From: Ceraceosorus guamensis
Taxonomy: Eukaryota > Basidiomycota > Exobasidiomycetes > Ceraceosorales > Ceraceosoraceae
Assembly (NCBI RefSeq): GCF_003144195.1
Contig: NW_020290001.1
Coordinates: 62,001-126,000, forward strand
Direction of reading: 5' to 3'
DNA length: 64,000 nucleotides
The position numbers were made by a program, and so were the translations under genes. A model generated the notes under the pieces. The model had not been told where the DNA came from. It saw nothing but the letters and a program-made list of their open reading frames with translations, and did not search any database. The stretch's first letter is position 1, and every line of letters starts with the position of its first letter. This document shows, piece after piece, positions 24,569-34,082 of this stretch.

Positions 24569-26632
24569 ATGAGCAAGAAGATCGAGTCCGTCGTTGTCTT
24601 TTGCGGCTCGAGTCCAGGAAGAAGAGCCGAATATTTGGATGCTGCGCGAGATGTAGGCACCACTCTTGCCAAGCACAAGCTGCGGCTCGTGTATGGTGGA
24701 GGGACGAGAGGAATGTGAGTGAGAATGACGAGGGCGGAAGTCACAGGTTGCAAGCCCGTTACGAATGCTGATTGCTCCTTGCCGTCGGGCTTCTCGCTTG
24801 ACAGCATGGGAGGCGTGTCGGCTGCTGTGCTGAGCCAGGGTGGTCAAACGCTTGGCATTCTACCTCGCACGATGCTCTCTGCACCTAACAGACCGGCCAT
24901 GCCCACTGCTGCAGCCAAGGAGGATGCGGCGAACCCATCCGCAGCATCGGCGCCTGCTCCTAGAGCATCGCAGTCGGGTGCAGTGGCAGGTAGCGCAGAA
25001 GGATCTGGCCCAGAGATGTGGAAGGATGAGGCTCAAAAATCGGCTGATAGGGTGGAGACCATCTTGGTGGACAATATGCACGAGAGAAAGGCCATCATGC
25101 AGGACAAAGGAGACGCATTCATCGTTGTGCCTGGAGGCTACGGCACGTTCGAGGAAGCCTTTGAGGTCGTCACTTGGTGCCAGTTGGGCATCCATCGCAA
25201 GCCAGTAATCTTCCTCAACGTATGCGGTTTCTACGAAGGAGCTCGCACGCTGATCACAAACGCTGCGCAAGAGGGGTTCATCAGTCCTGCAGGTCTAGAA
25301 TTGATTGCGTTTGTGGAACAGTCAGATGCTGATAAGCTTTCGGGCTCTTGGGGAGAGGCATCTCTTAAGGCGCTCGAGGAGCTTAGCCAGCGCATTGTCA
25401 AGAACGGACCGGGCTATTGGGACTGGAGCAAGAGCAAGGGCGTCGACACCTCCGAAGCCAAGTCCACCAGGGATCAGCCCGAGGATGTAACGAAGACTGA
25501 TTCGGCCGCCCGAGCAGTCGATGTGACGAATCTCACCTTCTCATTTTCGCCCGAAAAGGAGCCAGCTCTGATTGATTGCAACCTGAGCCTGACACGGGGC
25601 AGCAGGTGTCTACTGATCGGTGCGTGAGGAGGAGGATCTGTTCAGTCCAGACCATTGGCACGCTAATTCTTCCTTGACTTCTCGATCTCTGCTACTGCTG
25701 TACAACAGGTGCGAATGGAGCGGGGAAGTCGACACTGCTTCGGCTCCTGGCCGGAAAGCGGCTGCCTGGTCGGGATGCGCACGTACGTGTCTATGGACGA
25801 GATGTCTTTCATGACGCTCCCCGTGGCATCTGCTATCTTGGGACAGAGTGGGCCATGAACCCAGTAGTTCGCAGCGACATTACAGTCTCACACTTCCTCA
25901 ACTCAGTAGGAGGCTATCGCCACAAGGAGCGACGGGATCGTCTTTTGGACATTTTGGACGTGGATGTAGCTTGGAGAATGCATCAAATCAGCGATGGGGA
26001 GAGGCGACGAGTCCAGCTGACCATGGGCCTCATGGAGGAGTGGACAGTGCTGCTCCTTGACGAGGTCACAGTGGATCTTGATGTTCAGGTGCGAGCCGAC
26101 TTGCTCGACTTCTTGATGACGGAGACGAGGGAACGAGGGGCGACCATCATATGTGAGAGAGCTGCTCAAGCGGAAGTGGTCTGCACTCTCGATTCGTTGC
26201 TCACTAGCCCTCTCGTCCGCCTTGCTTGACAGATGCAACGCACATCTTTGATGGTCTGCAGACATTCCCAACGCACGTGGTGCACATGCAGCTGGGAACA
26301 ACAACCACACCCCTTCCAATCGCATGGCCGCCCTCCTCCTCTGATGCCACAGACGCACTGCCTGCACTGGACTCCAAGGTAGAGAGAGAAGGAAGCGTGC
26401 TGCTTGCTACCGCTCTGGCCTGGCTCAGGCAGGATAGAGAATTGCGTCTGGAAAAGGAGCAGGCCGAGGGTGGGCAGAAGAAACGCGGCGCTCAGCCAAG
26501 CAAAGACGACACAGATTCTAGCAGATTCTATTCAGGTCAGTTGCGCGACGAATCAAGCCTGCAGCGTGAAGTCTTGACGTGCGCTGAACGCTCTCTCATG
26601 CTCACTTGATAGCATACGATTACTCTCATTGA
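24569..26632 (+). CDS. Fusion of LOG-type phosphoribohydrolase and Caf16-type soluble ABC ATPase
   Basis: Five exons fit (24569-24714, 24805-25619, 25709-26152, 26233-26535, 26613-26632), giving 575 residues. Residues 1-270 are a LOG/TIGR00730 protein: VVFCGSSPG, VYGGGTRGIMGGVS, MHERKAIMQ and VPGGYGTFEEAFEV carry the expected nucleotide-binding and catalytic residues. LOG enzymes release free cytokinin base from its riboside monophosphate, or act on similar nucleotides. From residue 286 a Caf16-like ATPase follows: Walker A GANGAGKST, signature SDGERRRVQL, Walker B WTVLLLDEVTVDLD and switch-like TIIYATHIFDGL. Caf16 is a soluble ABC protein linked to CCR4-NOT and has no membrane domain. A single exon crosses the junction with no stop and no methionine where Caf16 should start. 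About 55 residues rich in Ala/Ser/Pro are inserted in the LOG part. The last intron is less certain; without it the protein ends at 26609. Confidence 0.88.
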
Positions 26633-26795
26633 GCCCGCAAACCTGCTGGACCAACTGGTACGTGGCCATGCAAGAATGGAGAAGAGACATGCGTTTAGCA
26701 TTGAAGAGCATCGCTTGGGGCGCAGAGAATGTCCGGTGATATGGAAAAGCATCGCACGGAGCGCAGATAATGTCACATTTATCGTGGGTCACACT

Positions 26796-28152
26796 CTAAG
26801 GTGTTTGACTGATAAGATCTGATGCGTCAAAATGGAAGCCGTTATGATCAGTCAACTTGGTGAAGCGATCGACATTCGAGTCGAAACTAACTCACAAACA
26901 AGCTTGTGTCCGCTGACCTTGCCCTCTTCGAGCAGCTTGATACCTTCCGGCACGCTCGCCAGTCCGTTTGGCATCACCTTGATGGGATGAACCTTGAAAG
27001 TACCTCGCTCCACCCACTCGGCCACCAATTGGTTCCACCTCTCCGACTTGTGCCCATTGGCACCGTAAGCCGACCCGACCGAGTATCTTTCGACCGTATC
27101 TTTGCGCTTCTCTTCCATGTGGGATGCCAATGTGGTGATGACCCTACCACCGCCCAATTGGTCCATGACCTCCACCGAGCTCTCGACCGAGCCATTTTCG
27201 GAGACCGCATCGAGCACGCACTTCCACGAAACGCCATCGAGCGATCTGGCAGCCTTGACGATCTGGTCGACGGCATCCTTTGAACGGTAATCGACGACGG
27301 CGTCAGCCCCGAGCGATTGGACATAAGAGGCGCTGTTGCCCGCTACGGCGATGACGCGCAGGCCACTCTTTTTGGCTAGTTGGACGGCGTAGTCGCCGAG
27401 CGTGGAGCCTGCACCCCACACGATCACCCCTTGCTTCTCTGCGCCTGAAATGGGCTGCGAGTTGTCCTGCGGCTCAGGAAGCTATTGTCGGGGAAAAGTC
27501 AAAGGGTGAGGGGTGAAGGGCGGTAGATGAGTCAAAGTGGGGATCGGAGCGAATAGAATGAGGCACACCCGGTGCGTTAGAGCAGTGACACCACACTCAC
27601 GCCGAGGGTCACGTACAGGCCCACAGCAGCTGTGAGAAAGGCCAAATTGAGGGCAGCAGCCTGCTCGTACGTCGTGTTTGCGTGAATGTGCCAAGTGGTG
27701 CAGGCAGGGGCGACGCTCCTGGCTTGATAAGCTCCGTACTTGTCGTGCGTGGCCACTCTGGTGAAAGCGGCGACGCGATCGCCCTCTGAGAAGCGGGTCA
27801 CTTTGCTGCCCACCGCTTCGATCGTGCCTGCCACGTCGTTGCCCTCGATACCTTCAAACATTCCCCAGCGGGCAACTTTCCAGTCTGCAAAAGAAGGATG
27901 CGCCACAAGCAAAAGTGACTATTAGCCACAAGGTCTCGCACTTGTTCTTCATCGCATCGCGTGGCATCGCCCGCCAGCGCCTCGCTCACCCTTGGGATTC
28001 GACGCGACGGCTACATTTCGGATGAGCACCTCATCTTCTCCCAGGTCTGGAGCTTGAGCAGCAGCTTGTCCTAAATCTCTGATCTCGGGACCACCCTTCT
28101 GAGTACAAAAGACTGCCTTGGTGGTGGCAACGGCGGCGTTAGCAACCGACAT
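26796..28152 (-). CDS. MDR-superfamily oxidoreductase (quinone/enoyl reductase-like)
   Basis: Exons on the minus strand are 28152-27990, 27884-27601, 27481-26896 and probably 26818-26796, giving 351 residues. If the last intron is not used, the frame stops at 26852 with a tail less like the family. The GroES-like N-terminal domain is visible (KAVFCTQKGGPEIR, EDEVLIRNVAVASNPKDWK, GNDVAGTIEAVGS, FSEGDRVAAF). The Rossmann fold follows with VWGAGSTLGDYAVQLAKKSG, then ADAVVDYRSKD and the C-terminal MPNGLASVPEGIKLLEEGKV. Structural and catalytic zinc ligands of alcohol dehydrogenases are not evident, so an NADPH-dependent quinone or enoyl reductase is more likely than a zinc ADH. The substrate is unknown. 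The gene ends tail-to-tail with LOG-Caf16 about 160 bases away and starts head-to-head with the Rossmann gene at 29680. Confidence 0.88.
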
Positions 28153-29679
28153 GTCTGCGAAAAAGGTCATGAAAGGCTTGGTGGTGCTTCGAAATGCTAT
28201 CGTGTCTGTCGCAGATATTGAGTCCCTTGAGTCGGCCGAAGAGGTCATCGCTCCTCAACCCACTCCTGTTAAGTACCTTTCACTCCACCCGCACGAGCTC
28301 TGCGCTCACAAATGCACCGGCTCTCAGTGTACAGACGCACAAGGTTGCTAAGCCGCGTGTCAGGGTAATGAAGTCCGATTACGTAGCGCATACCATGCGG
28401 CCCGCCTCCTCGCCCCTTTGTGCGGGCAAGAAAGACCGACGAAACCAGGTGAGCTGACCATGCAGCAACATCAGCTGATGGCATGTCCAGGATCAAGTTT
28501 ACAAGTTGAAGACTGAAAGTGTCTCGACCATTTGGGCTGGTGGACCATCACGCTGATCGACGCACACGCCGTCGAGCACTGATCAACTCGAGTCCACTCG
28601 CATGCCGAGCCACCACAATCACGAATCTCAATCAATTTAGGCAAAGAAGCCCCAGGCTTCTGCTTCCATCCTCGGTCGTAAGTGGTGGCAGATGAGCAGA
28701 TCACTTCTCGCGAAGAACAAATATCCGATGTTCGCAATTGAGTCACGTCCGGATGATTTGGCGGACCGAGCTCGATCGCGTCTCGTTCAATTGTCCGCCG
28801 TCTCGGGACTGTCAGTCCGGATGACATTCACGCATATACACATTCACGATTCCAAATCGATTTCGCACCAGAGCTCCATCAATCTCACGCTGATCCTCTC
28901 CCCCAAAATGCCTCGTCGTCATCGTCGGACCAAAAGTTCCGGGACAGATGTGAGAAGCCATCATGCAACGGCCAGCCATTTGAACTTTGACTGATTTCCT
29001 GATTCACATGCACCGCCGCAAGAGCGTTGTTCGAGGAAATCGACTCACGTGACGCTTTGGCACGAATGTGGAGAAACCTTTCTTTCGCTTTCGAATTTGG
29101 CCGGTATTTCGAGATGGATTCGAAATTGCGTCATTGGCGTTGCTGCTGCTGTTCTTCCCGGCCCTTCCAGTCAAGAATCTCGAGGCGGTGTGGCACGAGC
29201 GATGGAGCAAGTCAAGCAGCTGCTTTGAATCGTGAATCATCACGATGAATGTGTTGGATCCTTAACGTCTAGCATGCGTACACTCTCACGTTCTGTGCGC
29301 GTTGCATGGTATCGCTTTCTGCATGCATGCTAGCTGCTCGAGTCGGACAAGCGGGGCGCCATGGCTGCTGGCAAGAAGGAGGACCCGTTCGGCTGTGGAG
29401 GGAGGGGAGGCAGCAACAGGGATGATCTAGGGAGCAGCCGCGCAAGCATTCACGATTCGTGATTTCCGAATGATCCGTGCTTCGTGGCCAACATGCAGCC
29501 AGCTGATGCTCATCGTTCGTGATTCGTGACTACAGCCATTGGCTTGGCTCCCTGCACTCACGTCGCTCCACTTGACTGCACACTCAACTCCAGACTCGTC
29601 TCTGATCTCGACTCATCCCTCCTGCTTTCCCCTCCTTTCTCTTTCCCCTCCAACAAAAGTTCGCAAAGTTCACGCAAGC
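28153..29679. other. Divergent intergenic region, no supported gene
   Basis: This 1.5-kb stretch lies between the minus-strand oxidoreductase and the plus-strand Rossmann-fold gene, so it should carry both promoters. Copies of the recurring motif are at about 28841-28863, 29226-29250, 29449-29472 (ATTCACGATTCGTGATTTCC) and 29514-29530, the densest set in the window. No open frame here has a recognisable product. Confidence 0.55.
29605..29655 (+). promoter_or_regulatory. Pyrimidine-rich core promoter tract
   Basis: An almost pure C/T run on the sense strand ends about 25 bases before the ATG at 29680. Such tracts commonly mark transcription starts of well-expressed fungal genes. This is inferred from composition only. 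Confidence 0.4.
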
Positions 29680-30676
29680 ATGGCATCGAATCCACTTCGC
29701 ATCTTTCTGATCGGCGGGCACGGTCGAGTAGCTCTGTCTTTCACCCGACAAGCCGTCTCGTCCGGTCACGCCATCATCTCCCAGATTCGCAATCCCGATC
29801 ACGCATCGGACATTACCAACTTCAAAGGCTCAGGCACCGTGCAACCTCTGCTGGAGAGCGTCGAGGATTTGGATGTGAACAGACTGAAAGGCTTGTTTGA
29901 GCAACACAAGCCCAACGTGATCCTTTGGACCGCTGGCGCTGGCGGCAAAGGCGGAGAGGAAAGGACGAGAGCAGTCGATAGAGATGCGGCTATTCGCGTG
30001 AGTGCAGTGCTGCGTCGGTGCGCAGTGTGAGTGTTGCGTAGCAAACGGGATGCTCAGTGCCTCATTGCGCAAATCCTTTCCCCCCGCCGCAATCGCGCTG
30101 CTCAGGTCTTTGACGCCATCGAGGCATCGGGCATCAGCAAGTCGAGCGATTTCATTCGCTTTGTGCTGCTCAGTGCCATCGATGTTCGCAACATCGAGAC
30201 GACCAAGCCGGACTGGTACACTCCCGAAGAGTAAGTGTAGCGCAGCGCGTCTTTACTCCGCATCGCTCCTTTGCACGGTCAGCAGCTCATTCTGGTCGTA
30301 CTTTTGCCTGCCTTGCTTCGTGCTGCGCTCCAGCTTTGAAAAGAGCGCAGGGATGAGGAAAGCGTTGCCAGCATACATGCAAGCCAAGTACGAGGCGGAT
30401 CAGAACCTGTCTCAGCGCAAAGCCTTTCCGTGGACCGTCCTGCGTCCTTCTACGCTTCTCAACGACGCTGGCACTGGTCAAGTGGCATTGGCAGAGAGGG
30501 GTCGAATCGGAATCTCGGTGCCAAGAGACGACGTGGCTGCTACTCTCCTCGCCATCTCTGAGCTGCCTGTGCGACAGGCAGATTCGCAAATGTGGGACTT
30601 GACCGCTGGAAAAAAGGACGTAAAGAGCGCCGTGGAGAATGCGGCGCAGCAGGCAAGATCCGACTGGGTCGGGTGA
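29680..30676 (+). CDS. NAD(P)-binding Rossmann-fold protein (atypical SDR)
   Basis: Three exons fit (29680-29997, 30106-30230, 30334-30676), giving 261 residues. All junctions are GT-AG and keep frame. The N-terminus FLIGGHGRVALSFTRQAV is a classic dinucleotide-binding strand-loop-helix. VILWTAGAGGKGG and FVLLSAIDVRN are the middle strands. MQAKYEADQNL contains a Tyr-x-x-x-Lys-like region, and FPWTVLRPSTLLND is the motif shared by NAD(P)H-binding/NmrA-like proteins. The protein is probably cytosolic, since no targeting signal is seen. Members include reductases, redox sensors and unknown proteins, so the substrate is not assignable. It shares a divergent promoter region with the MDR oxidoreductase and ends about 180 bases from the stop of the aldolase gene on the other strand. 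Confidence 0.88.
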
Positions 30677-30855
30677 AATTTGTCAGCACTCTTTGTGCCT
30701 CGGCGCGCCACCTTGTAACAAATGCAATCGATTGGACTTTTTGAGTGCGCCCCTCGCTCCCCTGCCAGCCAGCTGAAGAATCCCACACGCTTCCTAGCCC
30801 TCCCACAACCCGGCAACCCATTTACGCGGGTCAAGTGTTCATTTCATGTGAATGT

Positions 30856-31979
30856 TCAGTAGTCGGCCTTTGGGACCGCTTCTGCAGGTGCTCCTTCCGC
30901 CTCACTCAGAATCGCAGCAGTGCTACTAGCTCCAACCCTGTCAGCTCCACATTCCCACATTCTCTTCAAGGTTGAAAGGTTCCTGATGCCTCCCGACGCT
31001 TTGACTTGGACGGAAGATTGCGCGCTCGAATTCGAGTTTGCGAGGGAGGCGTGATAGTCTACTGCGTGCTTGAGCAGACGCACCGAGCCTTCCGTCGCCC
31101 CGCCTGGTCCGTAGCCTGTCGAGGTCTTGACGAAACGAGCACCGGCGAGACACTTGACGAGTGTGTTCGATAGGCAGGGGTCACAGAGACTTGGGCTCCG
31201 TCAGCTCATGCCAGCTTTCGACGAATTATCGCTCCTGGCAACGCCTTGGATTCCCCGCTTGATCCTAGCGCCTCCAACGAAGCTCAGTGAGATCGTCTCA
31301 TCCTCACCCATCACTCACAGCGATGAAGGCAGAGTCGATGGTCTCTTGCTTCGTGAGCGATGCAGTCTCTAGAATGACCTTGACGGGCGTGCCTTGCACA
31401 GCTTCGCAGACTGCCCTGATATCCTCGTACACCGCGACGAGATGTCCGCTCTTGAGCCATCCCACATTTTGCACCTGCAGCGTGCGGTGCGGAATGATGG
31501 CGATGCAGTCAGTCGTGTGCCTTCTAGAGCAGTCGTGCTCGTGACTTGCCACGACTCACCATATCGATCTCCTTCGCTCCTTGCTGCATCGCTACCTTGG
31601 CCTCGAGCGCTTTCGCTTCCGTATTGCCTGCTCCGAATGGAAAGCCAACCGTGCAAATGACTTTCACATCCAACCTTTTCTCCCTCGCCTTGCGCACGGC
31701 AAAGTCGACCCAAGCAGAGTTGATGCATAGCGTCGCTGCGCCAAACGTGTGCGCATCCAACAGCGTCCTTTCAATCTGCTTCTCATCTGCCGAGGGGGCC
31801 AAGAGCGTGTGATCGATCAGTGCGGCGATGGAGGTGGGGGAGCTTGGTGCCGAGGCTAATGCCCATTCCCGTCCTGGCACTGCCCGCGTCTCAATGTCCG
31901 CAGGTGTAGCGACGCGGAGTTGCTCCAACAACTTTGCCAATTCGCTCTCCCTCGTACCAGCATCTCCCACAAGCGCCAT
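30856..31979 (-). CDS. deoC: Deoxyribose-phosphate aldolase (DERA)
   Basis: Minus-strand exons 31979-31560, 31474-31319 and 31152-30856 all join in phase 0 and give 290 residues, the usual eukaryotic size. The enzyme splits 2-deoxyribose-5-phosphate into glyceraldehyde-3-phosphate and acetaldehyde, feeding deoxynucleoside carbon into glycolysis. Visible motifs are LIDHTLLAPSADEKQI, CTVGFPFGAGNTEAKALE, EIDMVQNVGWLKSGHL, the Schiff-base lysine region VKVILETASL, the second active-site lysine in GARFVKTSTGYGPGGAT, and the phosphate-binding VKASGGIRN. The catalytic lysine pair is intact. An upstream in-frame ATG at 32042 would add 21 residues; the start at 31979 fits the family better but is not proven. 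The last intron (166 nt) is rather long for the locus. Confidence 0.93.
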
Positions 31980-32609
31980 TGTAGCTCGATCGGGGCCTCT
32001 CCAAAGCTCAAGCGGTGGTGGTCGAATGTCGAGTGTATGCACAGAGTATCAAACGAGATGGTGGTCGCACCATGGAAGCTACTCCGCACAAAGCTCCGCG
32101 GCTCCCTGGCTTCCTTCAATGGTCCGTGCAATTCTCCCCGGATGCCAGCAACCATCCCCCTGGACGCGCACTCGCGCATACCCGCCTTGGCATTTTCATT
32201 AGCGCGTTAGCTTTTTCACGATTGCCAGTGGACAGAACAGGCGGGCGAGAGTTGCGCACCTTTGTAACGACTTCGATTTGTGGGTCACCTCAATTCTCTT
32301 GCATCAAACGGACGGGATTCACTCTCGCCGAGAACATCATAGCCATTCGCATCACGCTGGACGCATCCCAGCCGTGAGACTTTTGGTTTGGGGGTGGGGG
32401 TGTACAAAATGGATGAGAGGCATAACGCTGGAGATTGCGCGCGGAGAGCGTGCGACGATGGGTGCATGGATGCGTGTTGAAAGGTGTGAGCCTGGAGCTG
32501 GATGTGCGAAGACAGGCTGCTCCGGCCATGTACGAACGACGCGGCAGGCTGACGTGACGATGAGGCAGACGACGGGCAAAGCAACTCAAAGAGAGATCCC
32601 TCGAGCCAT
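31980..32609. other. Intergenic between aldolase promoter and eL13 3' end
   Basis: The aldolase promoter (minus strand) and the 3' flank of eL13 lie here. The sequence includes a G-rich stretch at about 32385-32402. Open frames on both strands are short and unrecognisable. Confidence 0.5.
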
Positions 32610-34082
32610 CTACTTCTTCGCAGCGGCGGCCTCCTCCTCGGCCTTCTTGACGCGAGCAACTCTCGCGCCCTCGTTGCGGTGCTTGGCGCGGGCGTCTCGC
32701 AAAGTGCGGTACGCAGAGCCCTCCTTCTCCTCGGCTGTAATGGCACGAGGTGCCTCGGGAACGATGCCGGCAGGCACGGGGAATGCCGCAGAAGCGTTGC
32801 GCTCGGTAGCGAGCTCCTTGACGTTGGGAATCTGAGTTTCAACGCAACGCGGTCAGATGACTGATGACGAATAGAGGCCCTCCCCGTTCCCTCGCCTTGC
32901 GCATGGCTCCACATGTGGACCTGGTGGCCTGCCATCCGAATCGCTCTCTGTAGCAGTCACTCACCTTGCCCTTGTTCTTCTTGTTCCTGTTGGGAATGAA
33001 GACGACGCGTTCACGGTAGGCCTTGATGCGGTCAGCGTTGAGCTTGAGGCTTTCCTCGCTCTTGTTGCGCCTGCGGTGGTCGTAAGGAATGCCGATAGAA
33101 CGAGCGGCCTTCTTTCCGAGACCGGCCGCCTTGATCTCCTCTGCAGTGAAACCACGTCCCTCACGGAGCTTGGTGTTGTACTTCAATGTCGGGCATCGCA
33201 CAGCGGGACGAAGAGACTTTACGGGACGCAGACCGAGTGCAGCAGCCTTCGCTTGACGCTTGTTGCGGCGAGTCTTCTTGGCACCAGGCTGGTCGAACCA
33301 AACCTTCACCCGGCGTTGCCAATCCTGTGGACCATCATGCGCTAAAAGTCAGTATGACTGCTCTGCGCTGCTATTGCGGCTTCCTCCTCCGAACGCCACC
33401 ATCTCCACCATGCGGCGCACGAGCTCGTGGCGATGTTGACAACGAGACCACTGAGCGAACACCTTGCTGACCCGTCCATTGTCCTCGCTCTTCAGAGGTC
33501 GCTGCCTCTGCCAATCTCTGACCATCTGCTTTCAGTCGACACCCTCTCCCTGACTCTTCAGAGATCACATGCGCTAATCCACCCATCCCTCATGATCTTG
33601 TCAACATGTGCTTACCCTGCAGCACAGGAAAGGTAGCGAAAGTGTCAGTCGCTTCGCTTGAACGGCATGACGCAGCATTCGCTGGTCACTCACTTGCGGA
33701 AATGGTTGTTGTGGCTGAAGTCGCAGGCAAGACGAGCAGAGATAGCCAAATCAGCTACGACATCGCAGAAATCGCAACCAATTGAAAGCAATCCTGTGCA
33801 CTCACAGGACGTTGTTGTGACGGAAACCCCTGCAAAGAAAGAAGCAAGTGTGGAGGCCAAGTCTTGTCAGCTTCACTCTCATTACACGTACGCAATCCCT
33901 CTGCAAGATTCCCAATGGCATGCCCCATAGTGCTTCCGCTCCCTCCCTTCCCAAGCTTCTGTGCTGCACCGCTTCGCAGCTGTGGACGACCCCAAAACGC
34001 TGTCCGCCTGACATTGTCCAGCAATGCGCGTGCTGCCCTCGACAGCACCCCGAGACGGAAGAGACGGACGCGATGCTTACAT
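32610..34082 (-). CDS. RPL13: 60S ribosomal protein eL13, with split ATG and one-nucleotide exon
   Basis: The coding exons I infer on the minus strand are 34082-34081 (the AT of the ATG), 33829-33806, 33714-33694, 33616 alone, 33324-32965 and 32831-32610. They total exactly 630 nt, or 209 residues, the normal size of eL13. The protein starts MGFRHNNVL, continues HNNHFRKDWQRRVKVWFDQ and shows the family core (RPAVRCPTLKYN, GRGFTAEEIKAAGL, ARSIGIPYDHRRRN, SAYRTLRDARAKH). It is a structural part of the large cytosolic subunit. All introns use GT-AG. The single-base exon is needed because exon 33714-33694 ends in AA and exon 33324 starts GATTGG, whereas the conserved Lys-Asp-Trp needs one more G. 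A G flanked by CTGCAG and GTAAGC occurs at 33616. Leader sequence upstream of 34082 is C/A-rich. Confidence 0.9.
33616..33616 (-). other. Putative one-nucleotide exon of eL13
   Basis: On the minus strand the context is CTGTGCTGCAG, then G, then GTAAGC. This gives a good acceptor with a pyrimidine-rich tract and a CTGAC branch candidate on one side and a strong donor on the other. The base completes the Lys codon between the exons ending at 33694 and starting at 33324. The flanking introns would be 77 nt (33693-33617) and 291 nt (33615-33325). Confidence 0.75.
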
